Part shown: one piece after another, positions 47,395 through 58,902 of the stretch
How positions within the stretch are numbered: the first letter of the stretch is position 1
Layout of the letters: the number at the start of each line of letters is the position of its first letter
DNA from: Pelobates cultripes
Taxonomy: Eukaryota > Chordata > Amphibia > Anura > Pelobatidae
Length of the DNA: 64,000 bases
Assembly: GCA_933207985.1 (NCBI GenBank)
Contig: OW240921.1
Location: 98,163,366-98,227,365, forward strand
Direction of reading: 5' to 3'
Notes under the pieces: model-generated
Database searches by the model: none
What the model saw: only the letters and a program-made list of their open reading frames with translations
Told to the model about the DNA's origin: nothing
Made by a program: the position numbers and the translations under genes

Positions 47395-48728
47395 CACTGC
47401 TCAAAAAATAAAGGGAACACAAAAATAACACATCCTAGATGAGAATTAATTAAATATTTTTCTGAAATACTTTATTCTTTACACAGTTGAATGTGCTGAC
47501 AACAAAATCACACAAAAATAAAACAATGGAAATCAAATTTTTCAACCCGTGGAGGTCTGGATTTGGAGTCACACTCAAAATTAAAGTGGAAAAACACACT
47601 ACAGGCTGATCCAACTTTGATGTAATGTCCTTAAAACAAGTCAAAATGAGGCTCAGTAATGTGTGGCCTCCACGTGCCTGTATGACCTCCCTACAACGCC
47701 TGTGCATGCTCCTGATGAGGTGGTGGATGATCTCCTGAGGGATCTCCTCCCAGACCTGGACTAAAGCATCTGCCAACTCCTGGAAGTCTGTGGTGCAATG
47801 TGACATTGGTGGATGGAGCGAGACATGATGTCCCAGATGTGCTCAATTGGCAAGCACATGGAGGGCTGTGCGGCCCCCCAAAGAAATGCCACCCCACACC
47901 ATTACTGACCCACTGCCAAACTGGTCATGCTGGAGGATGTTGCAGGCAGCAGAACGTTCTCCACGGCGTCTCCAGACTCTGTCACGTCTGTCACATGTGC
48001 TCAGTGTGAATCTGCTTTCATCTGTGAAGGGCACAGGGCGCCAGTGGCGAATTTGCCAATCTTGGTGTTCTCTAGCAAATGCCAAACATCCTGCATGGTG
48101 TTGGGCTGTAAGCACAACCCCCACCTGTGGACATCGGGCCCTCATACCACCCTCATGGAGTCTGTTTCTGACTGTTTGAGCAGACACATGCACATTTGTG
48201 GCCTGCTGGAGGTCCTTTTGCAGGGCTCTGGCAGAGCTCCTACTGTTCCTCCTTGCACAAAGGCGGAGGTAGCGGTCCTGCTGCTGGGTTCTTGCCCTCC
48301 TACGACCTCCTCTACATCTCCTGATGTACTGGCCTGTCTCCTGGTAGCGCCTCCATGCTCTGGACACTACGCTGACAGACACAGCAAACCTTCTTGCCAC
48401 AGCTCGCATTGATGTGCCATCCTGAATGAGCTGCACTACCTTAGCCACTTGTGTGGTTTGTAAACTCCGTCTCATGTTACCACTAGAGTGAAAGCACCAC
48501 CAGCATTCAAAAGTGACCAAAACAGCAGCCAGGAAGCATAGGAACTGAGAAGTGGTCTGTGGTCACCACTTGCAGAACCACTCCTGTATTGGGGGTGTCT
48601 TGCTAATTGCCTATAATTTCCACCTGTTGCCTATCCCATTTGCACAACAGCATGTGAAATTGATTGTCACTCAGTGTTGCTTCCTAAGTGGACAGTTTGA
48701 TTTCACAGAAGAGTTTTTTTGAGCAGTG
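47395..48728 (-). mobile_element. Tc1-like transposon, internally deleted
   Basis: The terminal inverted repeats begin CACTGCTCAAAAAA at both ends (47395 and, in inverse, 48728). TA follows on the right; on the left TA lies two bases out (TACACACTGC), probably a mutated duplication. The length is 1.33 kb, against about 1.6 kb for the complete elements I recall. The element resembles a Tc1 lineage widespread in fish, frogs and lampreys and implicated in horizontal transfer (established knowledge, from memory). Its transposase is broken. The right end beyond about 48710 also seems shortened before the terminal repeat. Confidence 0.85.
47620..48475 (-). pseudogene. Tc1-like transposase remnant lacking catalytic core
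   Basis: The native start is probably [12 protein letters not shown] at 48475; an ORF opens 15 codons earlier. Residues 1-55 hold a helix-turn-helix ([19 protein letters not shown]). An AT-hook-like RCRGGRRRA follows, then a second helix-turn-helix ([16 protein letters not shown]). The first catalytic Asp is in FTDESRF, and [10 protein letters not shown] is the glycine box. After ALHVLAN the frame stops at 47843-47845. In another frame [12 protein letters not shown] resumes at once. The segment with the second catalytic Asp (QDNARPH in relatives) is therefore deleted, while the Glu survives out of frame. A second frame change follows, then FQELADALVQVWEEIPQE in the original frame. The product cannot be active. 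Confidence 0.85.
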
Positions 48729-48735
48729 TATATAC

Positions 48736-48773
<38 letters not shown>

Positions 48774-48840
48774 TATATATATATATACACAAGTATTTAT
48801 TTATTTCTATATATTTTATTTTTATTATTATTATTTTTTT
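48729..48840. repeat. (TA)n / (TATT)n simple repeat
   Basis: An alternating TA run grading into T-rich sequence, directly after the Tc1-like element. Confidence 0.9.
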
Positions 48841-51144
48841 TTCTGGGTTTGTTTAGCATCAGCAAGTGAGCCAGAGTTTATTTCCCCCATCATTTAGGTG
48901 GTGTGGGTTGCTTCCTACTTGGATGCTGGGGAGAGCGAGTAACCGTATCTCTCTCTCTTTTCACCTCTGAGACTGCTGCTGAGATTTAGTGGCCCGCTAT
49001 TCGCTCTGAAACATGGTATTCAAATGTATAATCTCTCATTGATGTGTAATGTCATGTGACAAACGGGTTACTCTCTCAGCCAATAGACTAAGTCTTGCTT
49101 AGGAACTTCCAGCTCTCAGGTGGTTTTATAGGTCGTCGAATGGGAGTGGTGTACATTTAGTAACAGCTTGACTGCTTACAATGGTGGTAGGGGGCGTGAG
49201 GGCAAGGTGTAGTGGCTATGGTACTTAAAGTGCTCCTTTGACATTAGGATGTCTGTGAACTATTTTTTCCCACAATACTTTTCTAACCTAATGACATGCT
49301 GTGCCTTGTGGGAAATGTTCTACCCAAACATGTGCAGTGCTAAGTATAACTATCATTACTATAGCAGACATGTACTTGAATTGCTGTTTTATAGATATTA
49401 GAGAATAACTCTCCAATCTTTGACTACCCACCAGTCACATCATACGCTTATCATCCTCAGCTGGCTGTGAGTGATTGCAGTTGTAGTCCTGCAGCATTTG
49501 GGGAGATTGAAGCCCACAATGAAACATCTGCTTCCCGAAATGAACATGATAAAAGTAAAGGTTGCAGTTCATTGGATATAGCTTGGGGCTGAAACAGAGT
49601 ATTACAAGGGATCTGTAGCAAAGCATCTATAATGCACAGAGATTAGTGTCACAAACTTGGAAAGCCGTAATCAATCCAGAACCATTAAAAGCACCAAAGT
49701 GCATCACGCGCTCTACTGCTGTTAAAACAAAAGTGGCGGATCCCGAGAGGAGCAGCATGATATGGAGTACCTATCGGAATAACAATGGCTCTCATCTGTC
49801 AGGCAACGAACGTCTAAAATTAGATCTACTGCTGGAGTACTCTTTATTCTTTATTTCAATAATCACATCGCTTTTTAAAGAGCTCAGATGTAAAACATAA
49901 ATTCTGCCATTTTGTACTGCCGCGAGGTGTCAGGGTATGATTTCGGATTGGTGAAACTTACTTTGAATTCGGCAACTTAAATGGACTTAAACTTATTTGC
50001 AGGGCGTAAGAAAACATTTTAGTGTTGCTGTAATATTCTTGATGTCATAGTTCTGCAGCCGTAAATTATCACCTTTTTTTTTGTGTTTGCTATCGGCTGG
50101 CTGAGTTTCATGTGAAAGGTAATGCATGCCAGCTAAGGTGCCAAAAGTGAGCTTCCAACATTTCGGCCTCTTTCTTCTCTTTAACTTACAAATTTGATCA
50201 TGATCATGTTATGTTCATGGTCCCTCAAACATCTCTCCATAAAGAATTGACCAAGGGTCAACCAATCACTAGGTCCATGCTTGTACATCACCACAACAAT
50301 GCACTCCCAGTGTAATGCTAATGAAACTGTAGTGGTTATGGTCCCAGGTGTACCTTGATGCTGTCCCATGGTAAGTAGTAATTACAGGATGGTTTAAGAA
50401 CTTAACTGCATCTCCCAGTGCCCACGCGGCATCCAATCTTCTATTGCAGCAGTTAGTGGTCTCTATACAGCTAAGCCTTTAGGATTATCTGAGAGCATTG
50501 AGCTGACGCTCCTATTCAATGAGAGCAGTTCCGCATGGCCAGAAGTATCTAGTAAAGTTGTTACACTATTCTAAAACAGTTTGACTATATAGCATGTTCC
50601 CTTGACACCATAAACACTACAGCAGGCTTTATGCTTCAAAATAACAATATCCCTATACATATATAACAATACTTAAAATAAAACAGAAATATTTATATTT
50701 TGGTTTGGCGCCATTTGTTGTTACAGTTATCAGGAATAGACAGAAATGTTAAAATTACGCAAAAATGTACATATTATTGCAGCCCATTTGTATCTATAGA
50801 ATAATTCAATGGACGGCGAATAAACCGGTTGACATTGAATAATAAGCAATACAAAGAAGAAAGGTTAGAAATGTAGGAGAGAATTGTTTGCTTGTAAATG
50901 GTATCTATATTTCCAGACTCAATATGATATATTGCCTTCAGTGCCAGTAGACGTCTAGCCACTTCTACTGCTGACGGGTAATTATTTCTTTTAAAAAAGA
51001 AAGAAAAAAAAGAAACATTACTTCAAATTTTATATAGATATATGGAATGTCAACTGATCTGGAGCTGTTCATTGCACCAATAAATATCCCCTTTATTTTT
51101 TATTATTGTATTGATATAACTGTCTGGATTTTTATAAAAGCAAT
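48841..51144. other. Unrecognised sequence
   Basis: No gene, RNA gene or repeat that I can name. Confidence 0.4.
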
Positions 51145-51224
51145 TTAATCCCTTAAGGACACATGACGGAAATATTCCGTCATGATTCCCTTTTATTCCA
51201 GAAGTTGTGTCCTTAAGGAGTTAA
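51145..51224. mobile_element. 80-bp CTTAAGGACACA palindromic MITE, copy 2
   Basis: TTAATCCCTTAAGGACACAT at the left and GTGTCCTTAAGGAGTTAA at the right, with TTAA at both ends. The internal GACGGAAATATTCCGTC palindrome is identical to that at 14779-14860. Confidence 0.85.
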
Positions 51225-52902
51225 ACACAACTGGAATATTCGGATTATCATAATTCCGTATACTCCATCCATAATTTACAGTTTACTCCTGTCCCTGTGC
51301 AATCTTAGTGTGTCTGATCCATTTCAATTCTAAATTACTCGTATATGCTCTGTCGTAGCATTCTATGACGGAACCTGTAAAGCAGATGTGTGTATGCATC
51401 TTCATTCATGGAATAAAAAAAAAACATTAATGAAGTTAATTGGCAAGTTCACAGCAGTTCATCATCATTTAATGAATTGAATATTTTTTTTGATTATAAT
51501 CTGAGATGGTATTTCATTCTGGGATGATTCTTCTCTCCTTCTGGACCAGTTTGTTTGTACTGTCTTTGATTAAGTCTTGTTAATGTTACCATTGTACATT
51601 GCTGTGCAAAATGCTGGAGTGTTATATATAAAACTAATAGTAATAATAATACTAATAATATTCAGCGGGGCTAGTTAATAGGAAAGAGAAGGTAATCAAT
51701 GAGGAAGAAAAAATGTTACGTTAGCATTTCACATAAAAATAATAGGAAAAGCTTGTGAGCGATCACAACTTTTGCTACATTATAAAGTTTCAAATTGTCT
51801 GTATATAAACTATAAAGTACTCTGTTCATTGACTGAATTTGGTTTGCTGTTGTCAAGATGCGTTGACAGTTTACATCTGCTGGGGAAATTCGGCATCCAG
51901 CCGGAAGACATGCATGTTTTTTGCATCGTAAAAAAAGTTTGCCTCTGCTAAAGAAAGAAAAATTATTTTTAAACTTTACTGTCGTAAAAAAAAAAACATT
52001 TCTTCTATCAAATATTGTTGTGTTGTTTTTGTTGAAAAGATTCCATGAATCCTATGAAAGCTTTAGGCTTTTCATAGTACCGAAAGTTGCCAAAGCCTCA
52101 AATCTCCGAATTGTGCAAACTTTTTTTGGAATGTTGACGTTGAGTTAAGATTCTACATAGAGCGGCATATAATGTTGACAAAGTGTAAGTAAAATAAACT
52201 GTTTGTGCCAAAGTTGAATAACTTAGCCGTCAGGGCTTCCCGTTTTTTTATTATTTTATTTATCTGTCAATCCAAGAAGACACTACATTTATTCAATATG
52301 AAAATCAAAACTAAGTCGAGCAAAGCAGACCATCTGCTGTGAAGGAAAAAGACGCCTTCCTAAATTTCTTTTAAATGTGCTCATATTTGAAGATATTTTG
52401 AAGAGTGGAAAGAGAAATTACTAATGACAGCTCTAATGCGTGCTGTAATCGATACAGATTAAAAGTATGCCTTCAATTCTTCCAAATCTGAAGCTTCAAT
52501 AGGTTTATTAAAGAGATTATTCCATAGCATATCTGGAAAAGGTTTGCAAAGTTATTAACTAAAACATAAATTGTTTAGAATCCAAAGAGAACTCAAAGTG
52601 TATTTTCAATTTTTAACCCAAAACAGTCAAACTGAAAACATTAATGATTGTAATTTCCAGTTTCAAAAAAAATCCCAAAATAGTAAATGCACTTTTTAGT
52701 GAATAGCCTTTCTATATGCATTGCTGCTCATTGTACTAGTTGTAAGTGACTGGCGAATGTACAGCTGAAAGTTACATCACCTATTGTATTGTTCTGCTAT
52801 TCAATGCAATCAAAAAAAGGAAATTGATTAAAAACGGAAAAGAAGATTGTGGTTTAGGTGACTCGGATTTCCAAATAATCTTTTTTTTCCAAATCTTGTG
52901 AC
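51225..52902. other. Unrecognised A+T-rich sequence
   Basis: A possible weak AAAGTGAGAATTC-type copy lies at 52578-52727. Otherwise nothing is recognised. Confidence 0.4.
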
Positions 52903-53229
52903 TAGTGATGTCCCGAACTGTTCGCCGAACTGTTCGTGAACTGTTCGCCTCGGTTCGCCGCGAACGGTTCGCGCGGACTCCAGTCAGCAGACACATTCCA
53001 GCCAATCAGAAGCAGACCCTCCCTCCTAGACCCTCCCAACTCCTGGACAGCTCACTAAGAATGCTGCTTCAAAATGGATGCTGTCCAGGAGGTGGGAGGG
53101 TCTGGGAGGGAGGGTCTGCTGCTGATTGGCTGGAATGTGTCAGCTGACTGGAGTCCGTGGCGAACCGTTCGTGGCGAACCGTGACGAACAGTTCGCGAAC
53201 AGTTCGGCGAACAGTTCGGGACATCACTA
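52903..53229. mobile_element. 327-bp hAT-like foldback MITE with perfect 8-bp TSD
   Basis: TAGTGATGTCCCGAACTGTT at the left and the inverse AACAGTTCGGGACATCACTA at the right. The inverted homology continues nearly to the centre, through CGGACTCCAGTC, TTCCAGCCAATCAG, GACCCTCCC and CTCCTGGACAGC. The 8-bp duplications CTTGTGAC lie at 52895-52902 and 53230-53237, exact. An hAT-type transposase supplied elsewhere would have moved it. Confidence 0.92.
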
Positions 53230-55703
53230 CTTGTGACTTGCCTCCATTTCTGGTGGCCAGAAAATGGCAGGCACAATCTTAAGATGGTTATATCTGGCTA
53301 AGAGTAACACTTTATGGGAAACCTTTCCACTGAAAAAAACTTTTTATTTTTCCGTAAGTAACCATGTTTGTAGCATCAATGAAATATCCAGACATCACAA
53401 ATTTTAAATAGATATCTATCTATTTATCTAACTACACACACATATATCATCTATCTATTACTACTATATGTTTATGCCCATCTATTGATTATTTATGAAT
53501 GTAACATTTATAAATAAATTATATATCCCCCTAGGGAATCTTAGGAAACCAGATCAAAGTAAATGTCACCTGTCCAGTTAATTATTATATTTACTGCTAA
53601 TTTAATTGGGATTTACATACATAGAGTTTATTTAATATGAACAGGACATAAACATAAATATGTACATTAATGTGACCTCACTGAATAATGCCTTCTTGTG
53701 ATAAACACAGTTACCTGGCTAAAGCCAAGCAACTATATTCAAATATTACGGCAGAATGCTGCTGTCCAGAGACTTTCCTAATGCCATCTCCTCTACCATG
53801 TTAGGTTTTTTCGGCAGCGCTGTACAGATTGAGCAGGCTTCAATAACATGAGTGCCATCACGTAGAAGATTTGCAGAAGATAAAGAAATTGATGGAGAAA
53901 TTTGTGAGACATGAGAAATTGTGTAGCAGTGAAGGAGAAGATGAATGCATCTTATTTAAAAAAATAAATAAATAAAATTTATACCAAGCGGAGATCCCCA
54001 TATTCCTAAAAATAGGCCATTTTGGGGTTCTGACAACAACATCCTATTGTTGTGAAGTAAAGTCAAGGACAGTAACTAGGTTTTTCAATAAAGTTAGAAT
54101 TGTTGAGAATTCAAAGTTAAGGCCAAAATAAACAAACTAGAAAAATTCTCCAAGGCAGCTATGCTTCAGGCTCGGCTACTTTGACCTTAAATTTGCATTC
54201 CCGAGAATTCGCACTTTACTAAATAACTTGGTTAGCAGGCCTCATCATTTCTATTTCTACATATAAGTAAAGCAATTGCTGGTACAGCAACATCTATCAT
54301 ATGTCCTATTTCCCATGGCAAACATTTTATAGATTGCATATCACGCTAAATTCTCTTTAGAATATATTTATATATATTTATTTATTTTTAAATAGAAAGG
54401 GAAAGTCAAGAAGCATTTTAGTAGGTCAAATAGGCCCTCTAACTATGTCTATATGTGTCTAGTATACCAAGAAAATTAGACGAGCAATGTTGAAGAGATT
54501 TGTGCTTTGTACTGTCATGTAAATTATTTGTGCTCTTACAACAACCTTGATAATGAATGTCATTTTAACATGGAAAGATAAATCTAATTTGTTATCATGC
54601 AGCTACATTAAAACCAGATAGACAATTTGAAACACTGCAAAACCTTAAATGGTAATATATGTCATGGGATAACCATGTAGCATCGTAGGATGAATTTCTA
54701 TGTGAGTAAAGATTGCTGTAAACTCACAAAGGGGAATCAGTCAAAAATCGACTCCTAAGAGGTTGATAATCCTATTGCACCCACCATTTGGCAGCAACTT
54801 GGATCTTACCGAAGATCTATGCTGTGCGGGGAATTATAACATTATGGTGCGGGACATTTATAAAAGTGAAAGTAGGTCAAGGTTCTACAAGGTAGAATGT
54901 TTCTGCTGTTTCCATTGGTTTTCAGGATTGCTCCACATTTGGAACTTTGTGCCCTCTAGAGCTAGCAGCACTTTTAGAACTCTTTCTCTCTGTTTTAGAA
55001 CTTTGTCCCACCTTGAAAATAAAGAGCCCAACTTCAATTTTCTGAGATTTAAACAGATTAAATTTTAAGAACATGCCTCCTGCAGCATAACCAAGTGTTG
55101 AAGACTTTCTAAATAATGTAGAAGGAAAAACTAAAAATATACACGCCCAAAGGGAATCATAATGTTACAGTAAATAGTAAGCTTTTATTCACTCATAAGA
55201 AAAGAAATTCTAAATAAAAAAAATATACTCTTTACTATTCCGTTTTAAGACATCTATGGTTTTTTTTTTTTACATTTTTTTTTTTTTTTAATATGGGTAA
55301 TTTGATTTCCAGAGCAATGGTTAACCAATTAGTTCTTGTACACCTCAAAGGTTCAATATCTAGCCATTTCCCAAGTCTGGTCCCATGGGAATATCAATAA
55401 ATGGGGACATTTGGTTTCACTTAAGGAATGGCTATAGAATCACTGTAACTAGCATGTTTTATGATTTTGAGTTTGTAAGCAATTTGGGGTTCATTTTTCA
55501 CCACTTTTAGGTGAACTAGTGATTTCACAATCATAGGGTTCCCTGAAACACAAATAAAATATGCTTTATGTTTTAATGTAGGGCTTGACTTGTTCAGGTA
55601 AGCAGGGTACAAATACCCTCATTGGTCACTAGTTGGACACTTGATTTGCTATATGTATTTGCTGGAAGGAGCATACAAAAATAAATATAGTTATACTCAC
55701 CAG
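53230..55703. other. Unrecognised sequence with a MITE and TATC repeats
   Basis: A short (TATC)n-like tract lies at 53409-53465 and the MITE copy at 54085-54226. No gene is recognised. Confidence 0.4.
54085..54226. repeat. AAAGTGAGAATTC-family MITE, copy 4
   Basis: TCAATAAAGTTAGAATTG.. at the left and the inverse GAGAATTCGCACTTTACTAA at the right. AAGGCCAAAATA and TTTGACCTTAA form the inner pair. Confidence 0.6.
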
Positions 55704-56551
55704 CAGTGGCGTACACACAACCCATGGGGCCCCAGTGCAAAAACTGATCGTGGGCCGTGCCCCCCCTGCGCGCTTACTCTAACACACACACACTCTAACA
55801 CACACACACACACACACTAACACACATTCACACACTAACACACACACACTAACACACACACACACTCACTAACACACACACACTCTAACATTAACACACA
55901 CACTGTAACACTAACACACACTCTAACACTAACACACACACTCTAACACTAACACTAACACACACACACTCACTAACACACACACACACACTCTAACACT
56001 AACACACACACTCTAACACTAACACACACACACTCACTAACACACACACACTCTAACATTAACACACACACTCTAACACTAACACACACTCTAACACTAA
56101 CACACACACACTAACACACACTCTCACACACACTCACACTCACACACACATTTTTTTAACTCCTGTGGGAGTGCTGTGGGGATTCCCTGGGGTCCAGTGG
56201 TGTCACCGGGCGGGCAGGCTGGCCCTGGTGTTGGCTGACGCGCGCACGAGGGGCACTCTCCCCTGAGTGCTCCCTCTTCAGCTCCCTTGCACGCCGAATA
56301 CTCATACCAGAGCCGGAAGATGATGTCATCTTCCGGCTACTGCATCAGTACACGGTGCGCGAGGGAGCTGTAGAGGAAGCACTAAGGGGAGAGTGCTCCC
56401 TCGCACGCCCGCCAGCCTGCCCGCCTGCCCGGTGACACCACCAGGGCCAGCCTCAGGGGGACCTGAGGTGGCCGGCTCCTGGGCCCCCCAGGAGAAGAGG
56501 ATGGCCACAGTTGCATACATACCGGGTCGCAGGGCGGTATGTACGCCACTG
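55704..56551. mobile_element. hAT-like non-autonomous element with CA-rich array
   Basis: The ends CAGTGGCGTACAC and, in inverse, GTACGCCACTG are short inverted repeats. The flanks CTCACCAG (55696-55703) and TTCACTAG (56552-56559) match at 6 of 8 positions, consistent with an old 8-bp duplication. The left half is an AACACACACACTCT repeat array (55779-56140). The right half is G+C-rich and folds back, with GGTGTCACCGGGCGGGCAGG near 56199 and its inverse near 56445. At the centre is GCCGGAAGATGA-TG-TCATCTTCCGGC (56312-56337). There is no transposase. Confidence 0.75.
55779..56140. repeat. (AACACACACACTCT)n minisatellite
   Basis: Irregular units of 10-16 bp built from AACACACACAC and ACTCT/ACACT variants, inside the hAT-like element. 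Confidence 0.93.
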
Positions 56552-57306
56552 TTCACTAGAGTGTGAATTATGGTGAACTGATAGCTAATGTACAAACTGT
56601 GGATGAACTCAACTAAATTTGAAAAAGAAACTCCTATCTTTCTCATCTAGTATTTTTTGTCTACACGGATAATGTGTACTATATGTACAAATATCTTTTC
56701 AACTCAACTAATAGTTTTATCATGTTTTTTTTTTGTTATGTTTTTTTTAATAAAAAGGTTAAAACAGAAAATGAGATGTTAATGGTAATTATATGAAACA
56801 CAAAATCCAATGCAATAGATGTTTAAAATAGGTAAGATAAACATTTCATTTAAAGTTATGACAGGATTTAATACATATCATTATACAATGGTTACGTAAT
56901 TAATTCAAATACTCTAAATAAGATGAATTGGTAGTTGATATCTTCAAATCAGATGTCTGATAGTATCATATCTAAGTTTTGCTGTAGGCTGCAGGAAACA
57001 GGCTAATATTAACGGGGAAAACAGCTGAAGTCCGTTGGCGACACTTTGATACATAGCCCTGTTTAGTCTACATAACTGCCTAATACAAAAACGATTCATT
57101 AACGTGCCTATGATATGTTAAACTAGTAAAGTATTCAGAAGGAAACAAACTCAACAATTTCTTTAAAATGTAAATTTTTGTAACTTATCTTGTTACATAT
57201 AGACTTTCTGCCTATCAGTGAAGAGGGCTATGTTCAATGCTTATACGTTTTAAAGGGATTCCTTAATACGATAAACAACTTTTATTTATTTTACATGCCA
57301 ACACTA
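56552..57306. other. Unrecognised A+T-rich sequence
   Basis: No gene recognised. The last part (57240-57306) may be the 3' untranslated tail of the CR1-like fragment. Confidence 0.4.
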
Positions 57307-57815
57307 TCATATTTCATTATAATATCTTAAGTCTAGGATAGCCTTATGCCTATCCCATGCATGCTTAAACTCCTTTACTGTGTTAACCTCTACCACTTCA
57401 GCTGGAAGGCTATTCCATGAATCCACTACCCTCTCAGTAAAGTAATACTTCCTGAAATTATTTTTAAACCATTGCCCCTCTAATTTAAGACTATGTCCTC
57501 TTGTTGTGGTAGTTTTTCTTCTTTTAAATATAGTCTCATCCTTTACTGTGTTGATTCTCTTTATGTATTTAAATGTTTCTATCATATCCCCCCGTCTCGT
57601 CTTTCCTCCAAGCTATACATGTTAAGTTTCTTTAACCGTTCCTGGTAAGTTTTATCCCGCAATCCATGAACCAGTTTAGTAGCCCTTCTCTGAACTCTCT
57701 CTAAAGTATCAATATCCTTCTGGAGATACGGTCTCCAGTACTGCGTACAATACTCCAAGTAAGGTCTCACCAGTGTTCTGTACAATGGCTTGGGCACTTC
57801 TCTCTTTCTTCAGAA
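57307..57815 (-). pseudogene. CR1-like LINE, 3' tip of the reverse transcriptase ORF
   Basis: Only the C-terminal region after the catalytic core remains. Reading minus: [20 protein letters not shown], then [34 protein letters not shown], a frame break, then [12 protein letters not shown].., FFERV-like YYFTERVVDSWNSLPAEVVE and a final RYYNEI stop. These blocks match CR1/jockey-group non-LTR elements. The break lies in a G run near 57586-57592, where one or two extra G residues shift the frame. The upstream end near 57815 is a 5' truncation. It is clearly distinct in sequence from the L2-type copy at 29-31.5 kb. The exact clade is not decided. Confidence 0.82.
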
Positions 57816-58355
57816 AACTGACCTTTTACCTTTACCAGTAATCTAATTGCAGTTATCCTCTTAACCAGTAAATTTATTACATTTATCCCTTTTACCAGTA
57901 AACTAATTTCAAGTATCCCCTTTATTGGTAACCTAATTGCTGGTATTTTACTACCGTTGGATGGAGTATAACATGTAATTATTTAGAATGTTGGAAAATT
58001 CACTTGGTTCTGCATTGGGACTTTATCTATTCTTTTATAACAAGAGCCTATACATGAATTAAGAAAGGCTTAGAGAGACATAATGCCTCCTTCTTATACC
58101 ATATCTATAATCAGACACATTCATGCCCCTACAAATGCAGAAGCATTGTTTTATCAAAGCATTGAGCGAGGACAGAAATTTTTTTTACAAAAATCCAAAC
58201 AGATCAATATATGAAAACATAAAAATGATTTGTTTTACTGATAATTGGAAATCTGGGAAATTGCTGAAATATTAGGAAAACTCTTATTGACTATAGTAAT
58301 AGGGTCATTATAAGTATTAACATGGGAAATTGGCCACTTATTTGTATTGTGTATT
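57816..58355. other. Unrecognised sequence with short tandem-like text
   Basis: Diverged repetitions of TTACCAGTAA..CTAATT..TATCC, period about 33-45, lie at 57828-57945. Nothing else is seen. Confidence 0.45.
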
Positions 58356-58902
58356 GTCATACCTCCTCGCGGCCCACGCTGATCCGGTCCCGCCGTCCGC
58401 TCTGCTCCTCCAGGCTCTGCTGGCCTCCGACTGACAGCATGCATGTGCAGCATGCCGCTGACATCTTAAAGTGATAGTACCGTTATTGCAGCAATCCTGG
58501 TAACCCTTTTATAATATCTCCTATTCTCTTCCCTAGCCTATCAGATCTCTCTTAGCCCTATTTATACCTCCCTCCTATATCACTTCCTTGCCCTGTCGTG
58601 GTCTATTGTAGCCCGAGAGTGCGTTCTGTATACTTGTGTGTTTCCTGGTATCTGACTTCGGCTTGTCTCTGGTTATGCGTAATTTCTGGCTTCCTTGACC
58701 CTTGGCTTTGTTTATCATTTATTTTTCCTTCTCCTGCCCTGACCTCGGCTCGTCTATTATTCTTTTACTCTCCTTACTTTTCTTCACATTAAGTCCGGCC
58801 ACTTTAAGGACCGGTAATACGTCTAGCTTGGGTTGTCTGTTAGTCCTATAGTTAGCGTGTTGGGGAACCTAACCTTAACAAGTATAAACCGACAAGACAT
58901 GA
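58356..58902. repeat. Candidate solo LTR or similar repeat
   Basis: The segment is bounded by TGTCATACC (58356) and AAGACATGACA (58902), short inverse ends as in LTRs. It has a G+C-rich start, a pyrimidine-rich middle and TGACCTCGGCTCGTC-type text that I associate with frog LTR elements. I could not establish a flanking target duplication or a polyadenylation signal. Confidence 0.3.

Noticed and set aside
47847..48412. Plus-strand ORFs of 110 and 161 codons
   Set aside because: Antisense shadows of the Tc1-like transposase remnant.
58356..58902. Confident solo-LTR call
   Set aside because: No 4-6-bp target duplication fits the TGTCAT..ATGACA boundaries, and no polyadenylation signal was located. 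Kept only as a low-confidence repeat.
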